Origin: Iamia sp035575815 | GTDB lineage: Bacteria > Actinomycetota > Acidimicrobiia > Acidimicrobiales > Iamiaceae | Assembly: GCF_035575815.1 (NCBI RefSeq) | Contig: NZ_DATLXO010000011.1 | Location: forward strand, 20,152 to 84,151 | Reading direction: 5' to 3' | DNA length: 64,000 bases | Shown here: piece by piece, positions 25,429 through 34,128 of the stretch | Numbering within the stretch: position 1 is the first letter of the stretch | Layout of the letters: each line of letters opens with the position of its first letter | Position numbers and translations under genes: made by a program | Notes under the pieces: model-generated | Told to the model about the DNA's origin: nothing | What the model saw: only the letters and a program-made list of their open reading frames with translations | Database searches by the model: none

Positions 25429-27157
25429 CAGTCGACCACCTGGCCCCCGGCACCGGCCAGGGCGCCGGCGCCGCCGTCGCCGGTGATGACCGGGATCGGG
25501 GCGACCTCGGGCTCGCCGCCCTCGCCCGAGGGATCCCGCCGTTCGGCGCCGGACCGGTCGTCGTCGCCGGCCGGGCCGGCATCGGCCAGCGGGTCGGCGG
25601 CGCGAGCGGGCAGGAACACGAGGGCGATGACCGCACCCACGAGGGCGAAGGCGGCGCCGATGAGCAAGCTGCGACCCATCGAGGCAGCGAAGGCGTCCTG
25701 GGCCGCGGCGGCGATCTCGCGCCCGGCGGTCGTGTCGATCAGCTGAGGATCGCCGCCGGCCCGAGCGGCCACCGAGAAGGCGCCGGTGATGGAGTCCGAC
25801 ACCGCGCCGGCGGCCTCGGCGCCACCCGGGCGGGCGCCGATGGCGCTGAAGGTCGAGCCGAGCCGGTCCTCGACGCCAGGGCGGTAGGTGCCGGCGAGGG
25901 CGCTGCCGATGATGGCCACGCCGAGGGCACCGCCGATCTGCCGGGTGGTGTCGTTCACCGCGGAGCCGACGCCGGCCTTGTCGCGTGGCAGCGAGCCCAT
26001 GATCGACTCGGTGGCGGGCGCCATGGCCAGCGCCATGCCGGCGCCCATCAACAGCTGGGCCGGCAGCAGGCGGGCCAGGTAGCCCAGCTCGGGGGTGGCG
26101 GTGGAGGCGACGGCCAGCCCCGTCGCCACGAACGTCATGCCGGCGCCGACGACCAGCTTGGTGCCCACCTTCTCGACGATGCGGGCCGAGAGCGGCCCGA
26201 CGGTCATCAACACGGCAGCGATCGGCACCGAGCGGATCCCGGCCTGGAGGGGCGAGTAGCCGAGCACGTACTGCATGAACTGGGTGATGACGAACATCGA
26301 CCCGAACAGGGCGAAGAACACCATCGTCACCGCCAGGCTGGCGGCGGTGAAGCGACGGTTCTGAAAGAAGCGACGTCGAGCATGGGGTGATCCGAGCGCA
26401 GCTGCCACCAGACGAAGGTGCCGAGCACCATCACGGCCACGACGAAGGCGGAGGCCACCGTCGGGTCCGACCAGCCCTTCACGGGGGCCTCGATGATGGC
26501 AAAAACCAGCGCCACCAGCCCGACGATCGACAGCACGGCGCCGACCGGGTCGATCTTGGAGCTGGTCTCAGCACGGCTGTTGGGCAGCAGGAAGTAGCCG
26601 GCCGGGAGGGCGACGAGCGTGACCGGTATGTTCACGAGGAACACCGAGTGCCACGAGTAGTGCTCGAGCAGCCAGCCAGCGAGCAGGGGGCCGACGGCGA
26701 TGCCGATGCCCGACACGCCGGCCCACACCCCGATGGCCCGGGCCCGCTCCTTCGGGTCGGGGAACAAGCTGGTCAGCAGTGACAGCGTCGAGGGCATGAT
26801 CAACGCCCCGCCCACGCCCATGAGCGATCGTGTGCCGATGAGGTGGATCGGCGCGGTGGCGAAGGCCGAGAGCACCGAGCCGGCGCAGAAGACGACGAGC
26901 CCGGCCGACAGGGCCGAACGTCGGCCGTAGCGGTCGCCGAGGCTGCCGGCGGTGAGCAGCAGCCCGGCGAACACGAGCGTGTAGCCGTCGACGATCCACT
27001 GCAGCTGGCCGGTGTTGGCGTCGAGGTCGTCGGCCAGCGTGCGCAGGGCCACGTTGAGGATCGTGTTGTCGAGTCCAATGACCAACAGGCTCAGGCAACA
27101 GACGAGCAGCCCGATCCAGCGCCGGCGGTGGATGGTGGCGGCGTCCATTCCCGCCAT
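25428..27157 (-). pseudogene. DHA2-family MFS multidrug exporter with a single-base frameshift
   Basis: Two open frames join into one 14-helix EmrB/QacA-type drug/H+ antiporter of about 575 residues. The first (27157 down to about 26370) has LVIGLDNTILNVALRTLADDL and GDRYGRRSALSAG; the second starts with FFQNRRFTAASLAVTMVFFA. The expected join DVAFFQNRRF needs one extra base near 26369-26372, so one base is missing. Everything else is intact. It may be a sequencing error or a recent loss. The start is MAGMDAAT (27157) or MSFGTRW (27184); an AGTT-N4-AACT motif overlaps the latter and may be the TetR site. Confidence 0.8.
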
Positions 27158-27251
27158 CCAAGACCATCTAGTTCCGAAACTCAAGCGTTCCGTATGTGGC
27201 GTCGGTCACCGACCCGACGCCCGGCGGCCCGGTCGCCGTCCGTTCGCCCGT

Positions 27252-27375
27252 AACTGGTTGCGGATCCCGTCGCTTCCGGCACGCCGATCGCGTCCAGTTC
27301 GAGACCTCGGCCGAACTGGCCGCGGATCCCGTCGCCCCAGGCACGCCGATCGCGACCGGTTGCGGTGGGGACCGG
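27252..27375. repeat. 62-bp-period intergenic repeat, locus 1
   Basis: Two units begin with AACTGG at 27252 and 27314, exactly 62 bp apart, and share CGGATCCCGTCGC and CGATCGCG. The same unit with the same period recurs at 52547. It fills the gap between the MFS start and gatB. Function unknown; nothing here looks coding. Confidence 0.7.
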
Positions 27376-27377
27376 GG

Positions 27378-28976
27378 TCAGAGGCTGGCGCGGGAGCGGA
27401 GCAGGGCGGTGACGGCCTTGCCGTCGGCTTGGCCCTTGCTGGCCCGCATCACCTGGCCGACGAAGAACCCGGTGAGCTTGCCCCGGGCCTTGTCGTCGCC
27501 GGTGCGGAACTGCTCCCACTCGTCCTCGTGGCCGGTGATGACCTCGTCGATCATGGCCTCGAGCGCCCCGGTGTCCATGGCCTCGAAGCCCCGAGCCGTG
27601 GCGATGTCGGCCGGCGCAGCGTCGGAGGTGACCATCTCGGCCAGCACCGTCTTGGCCTGGGTGGCGGTGAGGGCGCCGGAGGTCTCCAGCCCGACGAGGG
27701 CAGCGATGCGCTCCGGGGCGACATCTGAGCCTCCCTCGCCGGAGAGGTTCTGGCTGACGTGCACCAGCACGCGAGCCGGGTCCGCGCCGGCGGAGACGGC
27801 GGCGGTGGCCTGGGCGTCCTGGTCGCGCTCGACGAGCAGGGCCACGGTCTCATCGGGCAGGGTCACCCCGGTGGCGGCCGCCAGCGCGGCTCGGCGGGCG
27901 GCGGGCATGGGCGGCAGGGCGGCGCCGATCTCGGCGATCCAGGCGGGGTCGGGGTCGATGGGCAGCAGGTCGGGCTCGGGGAAGTAGCGATAGTCGTCGG
28001 CCTCCTCCTTGGAGCGCATGGTGCTGGTGCGCCCCGTCGCCTCGTTCCAGTGCCGGGTCTGCTGCTCGATCGCCCCACCGGCGGCGAGGATGTCGGCCTG
28101 GCGTCGGGCCTCGTGCTCGATGGCCCGGCCGAGGCTGCGCAACGAGTTGAGGTTCTTGACCTCGCAGCGGGTGCCGAGGCCGTCCGAGCCCACGGGGCGC
28201 ACCGAGACGTTGGCGTCGACGCGCAGCGACCCCTCCTCCATCTTGCCGTCGCTCACCCCCGCTGCGACCAGGATCGAGCGCAGCTCCGAGACGTACTGGC
28301 GGGCCTGTTCGGGGCTGCGGACGTGGGGCCGCGAGACGATCTCGAGCAGCGGGACGCCGGCGCGGTTGTAGTCGACGAGGGAGTGATCCGCGCCGGTGAT
28401 GCGGCCATCGCCCCGCCGAGATGGGTCGGCGTCGCCGGAGGCGACGGCCCCTGGGGCGGCTGGGCGGGGTCGGTGGACGTGCGCGGACTTGCCGGTGTCC
28501 TCCTCGAGGTGCGCCCGTTCGAGGCCGACGACGTGGCCCCCGGGCAGCTCGATGGTGCCCTCGCTCACGATGGGGAGGTCGTACTGGGAGATCTGGAAGT
28601 CCTTCGGCATGTCGGGGTAGAAGTAGTTCTTGCGGGCGAAGACCGAGCGGCGGATCTCGGCGCCGACGGCCAGGCCGAAGCGGATGGCGAGCTCGACCGC
28701 CTTCTCGTTGACCACCGGCAGGGTGCCGGGCAGGCCCAGGGTGACGGGGTCGATGTTGGTGTTCGGGGCGTCGCCGAAGTGGTTCGGTGCGCCCGAGAAC
28801 ATCTTGGTGGCGGTGGCCAGCTCGGCGTGGACCTCGAGGCCGCACACCAGCTCGTAGGTGGTCCCGCCGGCGGTGACGGTGTGGATCTCGTCGGAGTCGA
28901 CGGTGCTGTAGACCACCGTGGCGGCGGAGCCGGCGCCCTCAGGGCGGCGGGCGGGGTCGGAGGACGTGATGCTCAT
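27378..28976 (-). CDS. gatB: Asp-tRNA(Asn)/Glu-tRNA(Gln) amidotransferase subunit B
   Basis: A 532-residue GatB, which binds mischarged tRNA, phosphorylates the Glu/Asp and passes it to ammonia from GatA. YELVCGLEVHAELAT, KMFSGAPNHFGDAPNT, FARKNYFYPDMPKDFQISQYD and LVDYNRAGVPLLEIVS are all present, and the C-terminal YqeY-like tail (MRASKGQADGKAV) is complete. An insert of about 30 residues rich in Arg/Pro/Ala (HVHRPRPAAPGAVASGDAD) follows HLEEDTGKS. Start and gatA stop overlap (ATGA at 28973-28976). Confidence 0.96.
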   Translation of the reverse strand: MSITSSDPARRPEGAGSAATVVYSTVDSDEIHTVTAGGTTYELVCGLEVHAELATATKMFSGAPNHFGDAPNTNIDPVTLGLPGTLPVVNEKAVELAIRFGLAVGAEIRRSVFARKNYFYPDMPKDFQISQYDLPIVSEGTIELPGGHVVGLERAHLEEDTGKSAHVHRPRPAAPGAVASGDADPSRRGDGRITGADHSLVDYNRAGVPLLEIVSRPHVRSPEQARQYVSELRSILVAAGVSDGKMEEGSLRVDANVSVRPVGSDGLGTRCEVKNLNSLRSLGRAIEHEARRQADILAAGGAIEQQTRHWNEATGRTSTMRSKEEADDYRYFPEPDLLPIDPDPAWIAEIGAALPPMPAARRAALAAATGVTLPDETVALLVERDQDAQATAAVSAGADPARVLVHVSQNLSGEGGSDVAPERIAALVGLETSGALTATQAKTVLAEMVTSDAAPADIATARGFEAMDTGALEAMIDEVITGHEDEWEQFRTGDDKARGKLTGFFVGQVMRASKGQADGKAVTALLRSRASL

Positions 28977-30409
28977 GGCCGCGCTCCCTCGAGGACGCGT
29001 GCGGTGCGGAACAGGTCGACCTCGGCCAGGGCGGTGGCCATCACCTGGACGCCGATGGGCAGGCCGTCGGAGCCGGTGCCGTAGGGCACCGAGATGGCCG
29101 GGTCGCCCGAGAGGTTCGACGGGATCGTGCACACGTCGTTGAGGTACATGGTGAGCGGGTCACCCGTCTTGTCGCCGAGGGCGAAGGCCGTGGTCGGCGA
29201 CGTGGGCGACAGCAGCACGTCCACCTCTTCGTAGGCAGCGGCGAGGTCCCGGGTGATCAGGGTGCGAACCCGTTGGGCCTGGCCGTAGAAGGCGTCGTAG
29301 TAGCCGGCCGAGAGGGCGTAGGTGCCGAGCATGATGCGGCGCTTCACCTCGGCGCCGAACCCCTGGGTGCGGGTGGCGACCATCATCTCGTGCGTGGTCG
29401 GGGCGTCGACGCGGAGGCCGTAGCGCACGCCGTCGAAGCGGGCCAGGTTGCTCGACGCCTCGGCCGGGGCGATGAGGTAGTAGGCGGAGAGCCCGTAGGT
29501 CACCGCCGGCACCGAGACCTCGGTGACCTTCGCCCCGGCGCCGGCGAGGGCCTCGGCCGCGGCCCGCACCTGGGCCACCACCTCGGAGGCGACGCCCTCC
29601 ATCTCGAGCATTTCGGTGATGACGCCGACCCGCAGGCCGTCGACACCGTCGTCGAGGTGGGCGCCGTAGTCGGGCTGATCTTCGGTGGTGGACGTGGCGT
29701 CCATGGGGTCGTGTCCGCCGATGACCTCCAGGACGAGCGCCGCGTCGCTGACGGTGCGGGCGAAGGGGCCGACCTGGTCGAGGCTGGAGGCGAAGGCGAT
29801 CAACCCGTAGCGGCTGACCCGACCGTAGGTCGGCTTGAGCCCCACCACCCCGCAGAGCGCGGCGGGTTGGCGGATCGACCCGCCGGTGTCCGAGCCGAGC
29901 GAGACGGGGGCGAACCCGGCGGCGACGGCCGCCGCGCTGCCCCCCGACGAGCCACCCGGCACCCGGGTGGTGTCATGCGGGTTGCGGGTGGGGCCGAAGG
30001 CGGAGTTCTCCGTCGAGCTGCCCATGGCGAACTCGTCGAGGTTCGTCTTGCCGACGGCCACCGCCCCCGCCGCGGCCAGGCGGGCCACGACCGTGGCGTC
30101 GTACGGTGGGCGCCAGCCCTCGAGGATCCGCGACGAACACGTGGTCGGCACTCCCCGGGTGGTCAGGTTGTCCTTCAGGGCGACGGGCACGCCGGCGAGC
30201 GGACCGGGGTCCTCGCCCGCCGCGACCTGGGCGTCGACGGCGTCGGCCGCGGCGCGGGCGCCCTCGACGTCGACGTGGAGGAAGGCGTGGATCTCGCCGT
30301 CGCCGGCCGCGATGGCGGCGAGGTGCTCGTCGACGAGCTGGCGCGCCGTCCACTCCCCGGATCGGACCCCGGCCGCGATCTCCCGTGCGGAGATGAACGA
30401 CTCCGACAT
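28973..30409 (-). CDS. gatA: Asp-tRNA(Asn)/Glu-tRNA(Gln) amidotransferase subunit A (glutaminase)
   Basis: A 478-residue amidase-signature enzyme that releases ammonia from Gln for GatB. The Lys-Ser-Ser triad is visible in VALKDNLTTRG, RVPGGSSGGSAAAV and SDTGGSIRQPAALCG; KTNLDEFAMGSSTENS and SVPYGTGSDGLPIGVQV are the other family marks. The ATG at 30409 (MSESFISAREI) follows gatC by 28 bp. Organisms with GatCAB usually lack GlnRS or AsnRS. Confidence 0.96.
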   Translation of the reverse strand: MSESFISAREIAAGVRSGEWTARQLVDEHLAAIAAGDGEIHAFLHVDVEGARAAADAVDAQVAAGEDPGPLAGVPVALKDNLTTRGVPTTCSSRILEGWRPPYDATVVARLAAAGAVAVGKTNLDEFAMGSSTENSAFGPTRNPHDTTRVPGGSSGGSAAAVAAGFAPVSLGSDTGGSIRQPAALCGVVGLKPTYGRVSRYGLIAFASSLDQVGPFARTVSDAALVLEVIGGHDPMDATSTTEDQPDYGAHLDDGVDGLRVGVITEMLEMEGVASEVVAQVRAAAEALAGAGAKVTEVSVPAVTYGLSAYYLIAPAEASSNLARFDGVRYGLRVDAPTTHEMMVATRTQGFGAEVKRRIMLGTYALSAGYYDAFYGQAQRVRTLITRDLAAAYEEVDVLLSPTSPTTAFALGDKTGDPLTMYLNDVCTIPSNLSGDPAISVPYGTGSDGLPIGVQVMATALAEVDLFRTARVLEGARP

Positions 30410-30437
30410 CAGCGGGCGCCGGTCGCGGCGGTGGGGG

Positions 30438-30740
30438 TCACGGCGCCTCGCCCAGGATCGCCGGCACGCGGAAGCGGCCGCCCTCGGCCTGCGGGGCGCA
30501 GGCCAGCACCTCGTCGCGGTCGAGGGTCGGCCCCACGACATCGGGACGCAGCACGGTGCCGAGGGCCAGCGGGTGGGCAGTGGGCGCCACGTCGGCCAGG
30601 TCGAGGGCTTCGACGTCGCGGGCGTGGTCGAGCACGGCCGCCAGCTGGCCGGTGAAGGTGTCGAGCTCGTCGTCGGTCAGCGCGAGCCGGGCCAGGCGGG
30701 CCACGTGGGCCACGTCGTCGCGGGTAATGCTCTCAGACAT
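30438..30740 (-). CDS. gatC: Asp-tRNA(Asn)/Glu-tRNA(Gln) amidotransferase subunit C
   Basis: A 100-residue GatC that wraps GatA and GatB and stabilises the complex: ITRDDVAHVARLARLALTDD, then LAAVLDHARDVEALDLADV, and the C-terminal LRPDVVGPTLDRDEVLACAP, GGRFRVPAIL. First gene of gatCAB. Confidence 0.95.
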   Translation of the reverse strand: MSESITRDDVAHVARLARLALTDDELDTFTGQLAAVLDHARDVEALDLADVAPTAHPLALGTVLRPDVVGPTLDRDEVLACAPQAEGGRFRVPAILGEAP

Positions 30741-30822
30741 GAGGGCGATGGTAGGCCGATGCCCCCCTGGGCCCCGAAGGCGGACCCGGGCGGATCCGCG
30801 AGGTGGAGGCTCGGCCGCGCCC

Positions 30823-30933
30823 TCAGCACCCCAGGCTGGTGACGATCAGGACCACGCCGCACACGGCGAAGAGCACGGCCCAAAGGCCGGAGGCGGTGCG
30901 ACCGGTGCCAAGATGGCGCATCACCGAGAGCAC
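30823..30933 (-). CDS. possible 36-residue single-helix membrane protein
   Basis: A GTG at 30933 has a strong GGAGGGG site 3-5 nt upstream and opens a 36-codon frame: VLSVMRHLGTGRTASG, then the helix LWAVLFAVCGVVLIVTSLGC at the very end. It lies 82 bp upstream of gatC on the same strand, too short for common gene callers. The hydrophobic, non-random composition and good ribosome site support translation; no homologue is known to me. An internal ATG at 30921 would give 32 residues. Confidence 0.4.
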   Translation of the reverse strand: MLSVMRHLGTGRTASGLWAVLFAVCGVVLIVTSLGC

Positions 30934-30961
30934 AGGCCCCTCCCAACTCAGCTCAAACGAC

Positions 30962-31489
30962 GTGGCCGCCGATCGCGCCTCCTTCGTGGCGATCCTGCAG
31001 GCGGCCCATGCCGGTGAGCTGGCCGCCGCCCTCGCCTACCGGGGCCACTGGCGGTCGCTGCGGCGGGCCCACCGGGCCGATGCCCGAGCCGAGATCCGCC
31101 GCATCGAGATCGAGGAGTGGCATCACCGGCACATGGTCGGCGAGATCCTGACCGAGCTGGGCAGCGGGCCCCAAAGGTGGCGTGAAGCGCTCATGTGGAG
31201 CATCGGCCGGTTCTTCGGGGCCCTGTGCTTCGTGGGCGGCTGGTTCGGCCCGCTCTACGCCGCCGGACGGCTGGAGGCCGCCAACATCGACCAGTACGAG
31301 CAGGCGGCGGTCCACGCCTCTCGGGCCGGCCTCGACGGCTACCTGCCCCGGCTGGCCGAGATGGCCGGGACCGAGGACCGCCACGAGCGCTACTTCGGCG
31401 GCCTGATCGTCGACCATCGGCTCCTGCCCCTCGCCTCCCGGGTTCTGGGCTGGCGGCCGGCCCCGGGCTCTCCGCCCGACGCGGCCTGA
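30962..31489 (+). CDS. ferritin-like di-iron protein (Coq7/MiaE-like)
   Basis: A 175-residue helical protein with spaced iron ligands: Glu in AAHAGELAAALAY, E-x-x-H in IEEWHHRHMVGE, Glu in NIDQYEQAAVHA and E-x-x-H in TEDRHERYFGG. This order is that of Coq7-type hydroxylases and MiaE-like enzymes; a hydrophobic hairpin (RFFGALCFVGGWFGPLYAAG) suggests membrane contact. Substrate unknown. The GTG at 30962 is the only start near the domain; no ribosome site is seen, so the gene may be leaderless. Divergent from the 36-residue ORF with a 28-bp gap. Confidence 0.65.
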   Translation: MAADRASFVAILQAAHAGELAAALAYRGHWRSLRRAHRADARAEIRRIEIEEWHHRHMVGEILTELGSGPQRWREALMWSIGRFFGALCFVGGWFGPLYAAGRLEAANIDQYEQAAVHASRAGLDGYLPRLAEMAGTEDRHERYFGGLIVDHRLLPLASRVLGWRPAPGSPPDAA

Positions 31490-31559
31490 GCCGCCCCACC
31501 CCACGTGCGTCCTGCCCGCCCGCTCATGCTGCGCCACGATGCCGCCATCGAACGCGACA

Positions 31560-32130
31560 TCGGAACCCAGGGACACCCGCGCCGCCGGCGGCGGTACGCC
31601 GGTGACGACGCCGACAACCGGCGTTGGGAGGGCTTCGGCTTCCGCCCGGTGACCTCGTGATCTCGGCCCGTCGAAGTCAGGCACGACCGGGACGCAGATG
31701 TTGTGCGCCCTGCTCGTCTTCGACGCCGTCGAGCTGCCCGCCCCGCTGTCGGAGCTCTCGACCTGGCTGGACATGAGGACCCGGCCGATCGAAGACGTGC
31801 GCCGGGCGCTAGAGGACCAGGAGCACCGCCGGTTCCTCAAGACCCACACCCCTCTGGACGGGGTTCCATTTGACGATCGACCCACCTACGTGTGCGTCGG
31901 TCGTGATCCGCGCGACGCCGCGCTGTCCATGAACCACCACCTGGCGGAACATGCATCGGCATCGGATGGCGGAGCTGGTGGAGGCCGCGGGCCACACCTG
32001 GCACGGCGATCGCGCAGCGGAGGGGCCGACCGAACCCGGGGGGCGTGACGGAGCGCACGCAGACTTGGATCGAGGCGTGCGCCGCTACGACGAACGGGTG
32101 GCCGGAGCTCGTCAAGCCGGACCTGGCCGC
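31560..32130 (+). pseudogene. decayed aryl/alcohol sulfotransferase
   Basis: Pieces of a PAPS-dependent sulfotransferase occur in order but in three frames: DNRRWEGFGFRPGDLVIS, then PSKSGTTGTQMLCALLVFD (5' phosphosulfate loop, normally KSGTTW), then LKTHTPLDGVPFDDRPTYVC, VGRDPRDAALSMNHHLAE (3' phosphate site) and MAELVEAAGHTW. The core was once complete, but at least three frameshifts make it non-functional. The longest intact piece is 31698-32048. No working gene is seen from 31490 to 32343. Confidence 0.75.
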
Positions 32131-32264
32131 ATGGGTACACCGTGGCCGTGGTTGACCGGCCGCCCAGGCATCAGCTCGTGGCACCGGCCGATCGCATCCG
32201 TCGTCGGTCCCAGGTCGCGGCCGAGAGTGCCTGCCCTCGAGGCCATCGACGCAGACCGCACCGA

Positions 32265-32298
32265 GACGACCGCCATCACCGGGGTGATGGCGGTCGTC
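32265..32298. terminator. perfect 16-bp hairpin between convergent genes
   Basis: GACGACCGCCATCACC and GGTGATGGCGGTCGTC pair completely with a 2-nt loop. It lies downstream of the sulfotransferase pseudogene (+) and of the hydrolase gene (-, ends 32344), so it is likely a bidirectional terminator; no T-run follows. Confidence 0.65.
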
Positions 32299-32343
32299 CG
32301 TGCGCCGGAGTGATGCGGACCGCTGAGCCGGGCCGTCGGCCAT

Positions 32344-33093
32344 TTAGGCGGTGACGCGGGCACAGAAGTCGGTGACGGTCTCGATCACGGCGGGGCCATC
32401 GTGGTCGAGGGTCACCACGTGGAAGCTGTCGGCGGCGGTGAACCGCTCGACGGGTCCGGCCACGGAGCCGGCGAGCACGTCACCGTTGGTCGGGTCGACC
32501 ACGTGGTCCTGGGGGCTGGTCACGATCAGCACGGGGCAGGCGATGCGCCCCAGGCGCGTCTCGAGCTCGGCGGCAGCGTCGAAGAGGGTGAGCAACGGGC
32601 GCAACGGCGTGTCGGCGTAGGCCGACTCGACCACCCCCTCCTTGGCGATGTCGGAGCCGATGCCGGGCATCACCAACGCACCACCGGCGAGCATCTCCTC
32701 CACCGCGTCGCGCATGCCGTCCGGGGGGCTCACGACCGCGTTCAGGCAGGCGATCCCGGCGATCTCGGGGTGCTCGGAGGCCAACCACGCGGTCAGCGCC
32801 CCGCCCATCGACAGGCCCACGACGGCGACGGACCGGCAGCGCTCGACGAGCGACGCGTAGGCCCGCTCCGCCTCGCTCAGCCAGTCGGCGAAACCGGTCT
32901 CCATCATGTCGGCGACCGCGGTCCCGTGACCGGGCAGCAGCGGGAGGTCGACGGTGAAGCCCTCGGCGGCCAAGGCCTCGGCCACGCCCCGCATCGAGGC
33001 CGGGTTGCCGGTGAACCCGTGGACGACCAGTGCGCCCCGGTCATCGCCCTCTGCGTGGAAGGGCTCGGCTCCCTCGATGATCGGTGCGCTCAT
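32344..33093 (-). CDS. alpha/beta hydrolase, carboxylesterase/monoacylglycerol lipase type
   Basis: A 249-residue serine hydrolase like Est30 carboxylesterase. It has the oxyanion HGFTGNPASM, the nucleophile in VVGLSMGGALTAWL, Asp in SPQDHVVDP and His in DSFHVVTLDHDG. No signal peptide, so it acts in the cytoplasm on short or medium acyl esters (inference). The ATG at 33093 is joined by an ATGA overlap to the end of repeat copy B. The frame open to 33150 is the repeat read through. Confidence 0.85.
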   Translation of the reverse strand: MSAPIIEGAEPFHAEGDDRGALVVHGFTGNPASMRGVAEALAAEGFTVDLPLLPGHGTAVADMMETGFADWLSEAERAYASLVERCRSVAVVGLSMGGALTAWLASEHPEIAGIACLNAVVSPPDGMRDAVEEMLAGGALVMPGIGSDIAKEGVVESAYADTPLRPLLTLFDAAAELETRLGRIACPVLIVTSPQDHVVDPTNGDVLAGSVAGPVERFTAADSFHVVTLDHDGPAVIETVTDFCARVTA

Positions 33094-33224
33094 CAGCGCA
33101 CCATCGGGTCGCGGGCCACGTCCGGTCGGGTTCCTGTCGCCGGGCACCAATGAGCGCGGAGGCTTCCGCAGGCTCCGCCGTCAGAGAGCCCGTGCTGTTC
33201 GGTTCGCTCGCCGTGCTCGCTCAC
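33093..33224 (-). repeat. copy B of the coding-capable dispersed element (43-codon ORF)
   Basis: On the minus strand the unit runs from a GTG at 33224 to a TGA that overlaps the hydrolase ATG. The DNA core GGGCTCTCTGACGGCGGAGC is identical to copies A and C, and the hairpin GCGGAAGCCTCCGC is kept. The frame reads VSEHGERTEQHGLSDGGACG, then SLRAHWCPATGTRPDVARD and PMVR. Unlike copies A and C it has no gene on its upstream side in the same direction, because a divergent TetR gene follows. Confidence 0.75.
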
Positions 33225-33323
33225 GTCTCGTCTCCTCCGGTCGGTTGGGCGCACCATGGTGGCCCACCGCCGCGGTCCCGGCCGCCATCGCCAGTCATGG
33301 CGCTCGCCGGGACGGCTCCCGTC

Positions 33324-33345
33324 CTGACCCGGTGGTCAGTAGATT
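33324..33345 (+). promoter_or_regulatory. 6-4-6 palindrome and -10 box of the TetR gene
   Basis: CTGACC-CGGT-GGTCAG (33324-33339) is a perfect inverted repeat directly followed by TAGATT (33340-33345), a -10 box 6 nt before the GTG at 33352. The palindrome thus sits where it would block RNA polymerase, which fits autorepression by the TetR protein on a leaderless mRNA (inference). Confidence 0.55.
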
Positions 33346-33351
33346 GGCTCC

Positions 33352-34005
33352 GTGCCGCCCGACATCGACCAGCCCGTGGCCGTGGCGCGCCAGCTGACCA
33401 ACCAGGGCCGGGAGCGCAAGCTCCAGCTCATCGAGGCGGCCGCCGAGCTGTTCGCCGAGCGGGGTTACGACGAGACGCGCATCGTCGACATCGTCGAGCG
33501 GGCTGGAGTGGCCAAGGGTCTCTTCTACTGGTACTTCGAGAACAAGGAGGCCCTCTTCCGGGACCTCGTTCAGGAGAACCGCCTGCGCCTGCGCCGGGCG
33601 CAGGGCGAGGCCATCGACCTCGACGCCGAGCCTCTGCGGCGCATCCGCCAGGGCGCCGAGGCGTCGGTCGCCTACATGTCGAGCCACGCCCACTTCTTCT
33701 CGCTCATCGAAGTCGAGAACCTCGACAAGAAGTTCGCCGACGTGTTGCGCCAGGGCACCGAGGTCCACGCCACCGACGTGTCGGCCATCGTGGCCGAGGG
33801 CATCGCGGAGGGCACGATCCGCGACGAGGATCCCCTGCTGCTCGCCTACGGGGTGATCGGTGCCGTCGGGTACTTCGGCCACTTCCACCGGACCGGTCGC
33901 GTCGCCATGGGCGCTGATGATCTCGCCGCGTTCGTGGGTCGCTTCGTGGTCTGCTCGCTCGCCGCGGACGAGCAGATCGCCCGTCGGATCCTGCTGCCGA
34001 GCTGA
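33352..34005 (+). CDS. TetR family transcriptional regulator
   Basis: A 217-residue regulator: KLQLIEAAAELFAERGYDET, then VDIVERAGVAKGLFYWYFENKEAL (helix-turn-helix about residues 35-60), and a ligand domain with conserved Tyr/His-rich core (GVIGAVGYFGHFHRTG). GTG start at 33352. Its operator candidate overlaps its own promoter, and similar palindromes precede the SCP2-like gene downstream and the MFS exporter at 36744, which suggests one small regulon. Confidence 0.88.
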   Translation: MPPDIDQPVAVARQLTNQGRERKLQLIEAAAELFAERGYDETRIVDIVERAGVAKGLFYWYFENKEALFRDLVQENRLRLRRAQGEAIDLDAEPLRRIRQGAEASVAYMSSHAHFFSLIEVENLDKKFADVLRQGTEVHATDVSAIVAEGIAEGTIRDEDPLLLAYGVIGAVGYFGHFHRTGRVAMGADDLAAFVGRFVVCSLAADEQIARRILLPS

Positions 34006-34074
34006 CGCCCTGTCGCCCCGCGCGAGCCGGGTCCGACGGCCCCTTTCGGGCGCCGGTGCGTCACCGCGGCGTTC

Positions 34075-34090
34075 GTTACCTGCGGGTAAC
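34075..34090. promoter_or_regulatory. 6-4-6 palindrome before the SCP2-like gene
   Basis: GTTACC-TGCG-GGTAAC has the same geometry and the same ACC/GGT centre as the palindromes at 33324 and 36759. TAACGT inside it can act as a -10 box. Probable site of the neighbouring TetR regulator (inference). Confidence 0.45.
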
Positions 34091-34128
34091 GTGCGGCGAT
34101 CCCGTGCGCAACCCACCGAGGAGTCCCC

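Noticed and set aside
30803..30961. N-terminal extension of the ferritin-like protein
   Set aside because: The first 53 residues are basic and low-complexity, and overlap the minus-strand small ORF; the domain begins at the GTG at 30962.
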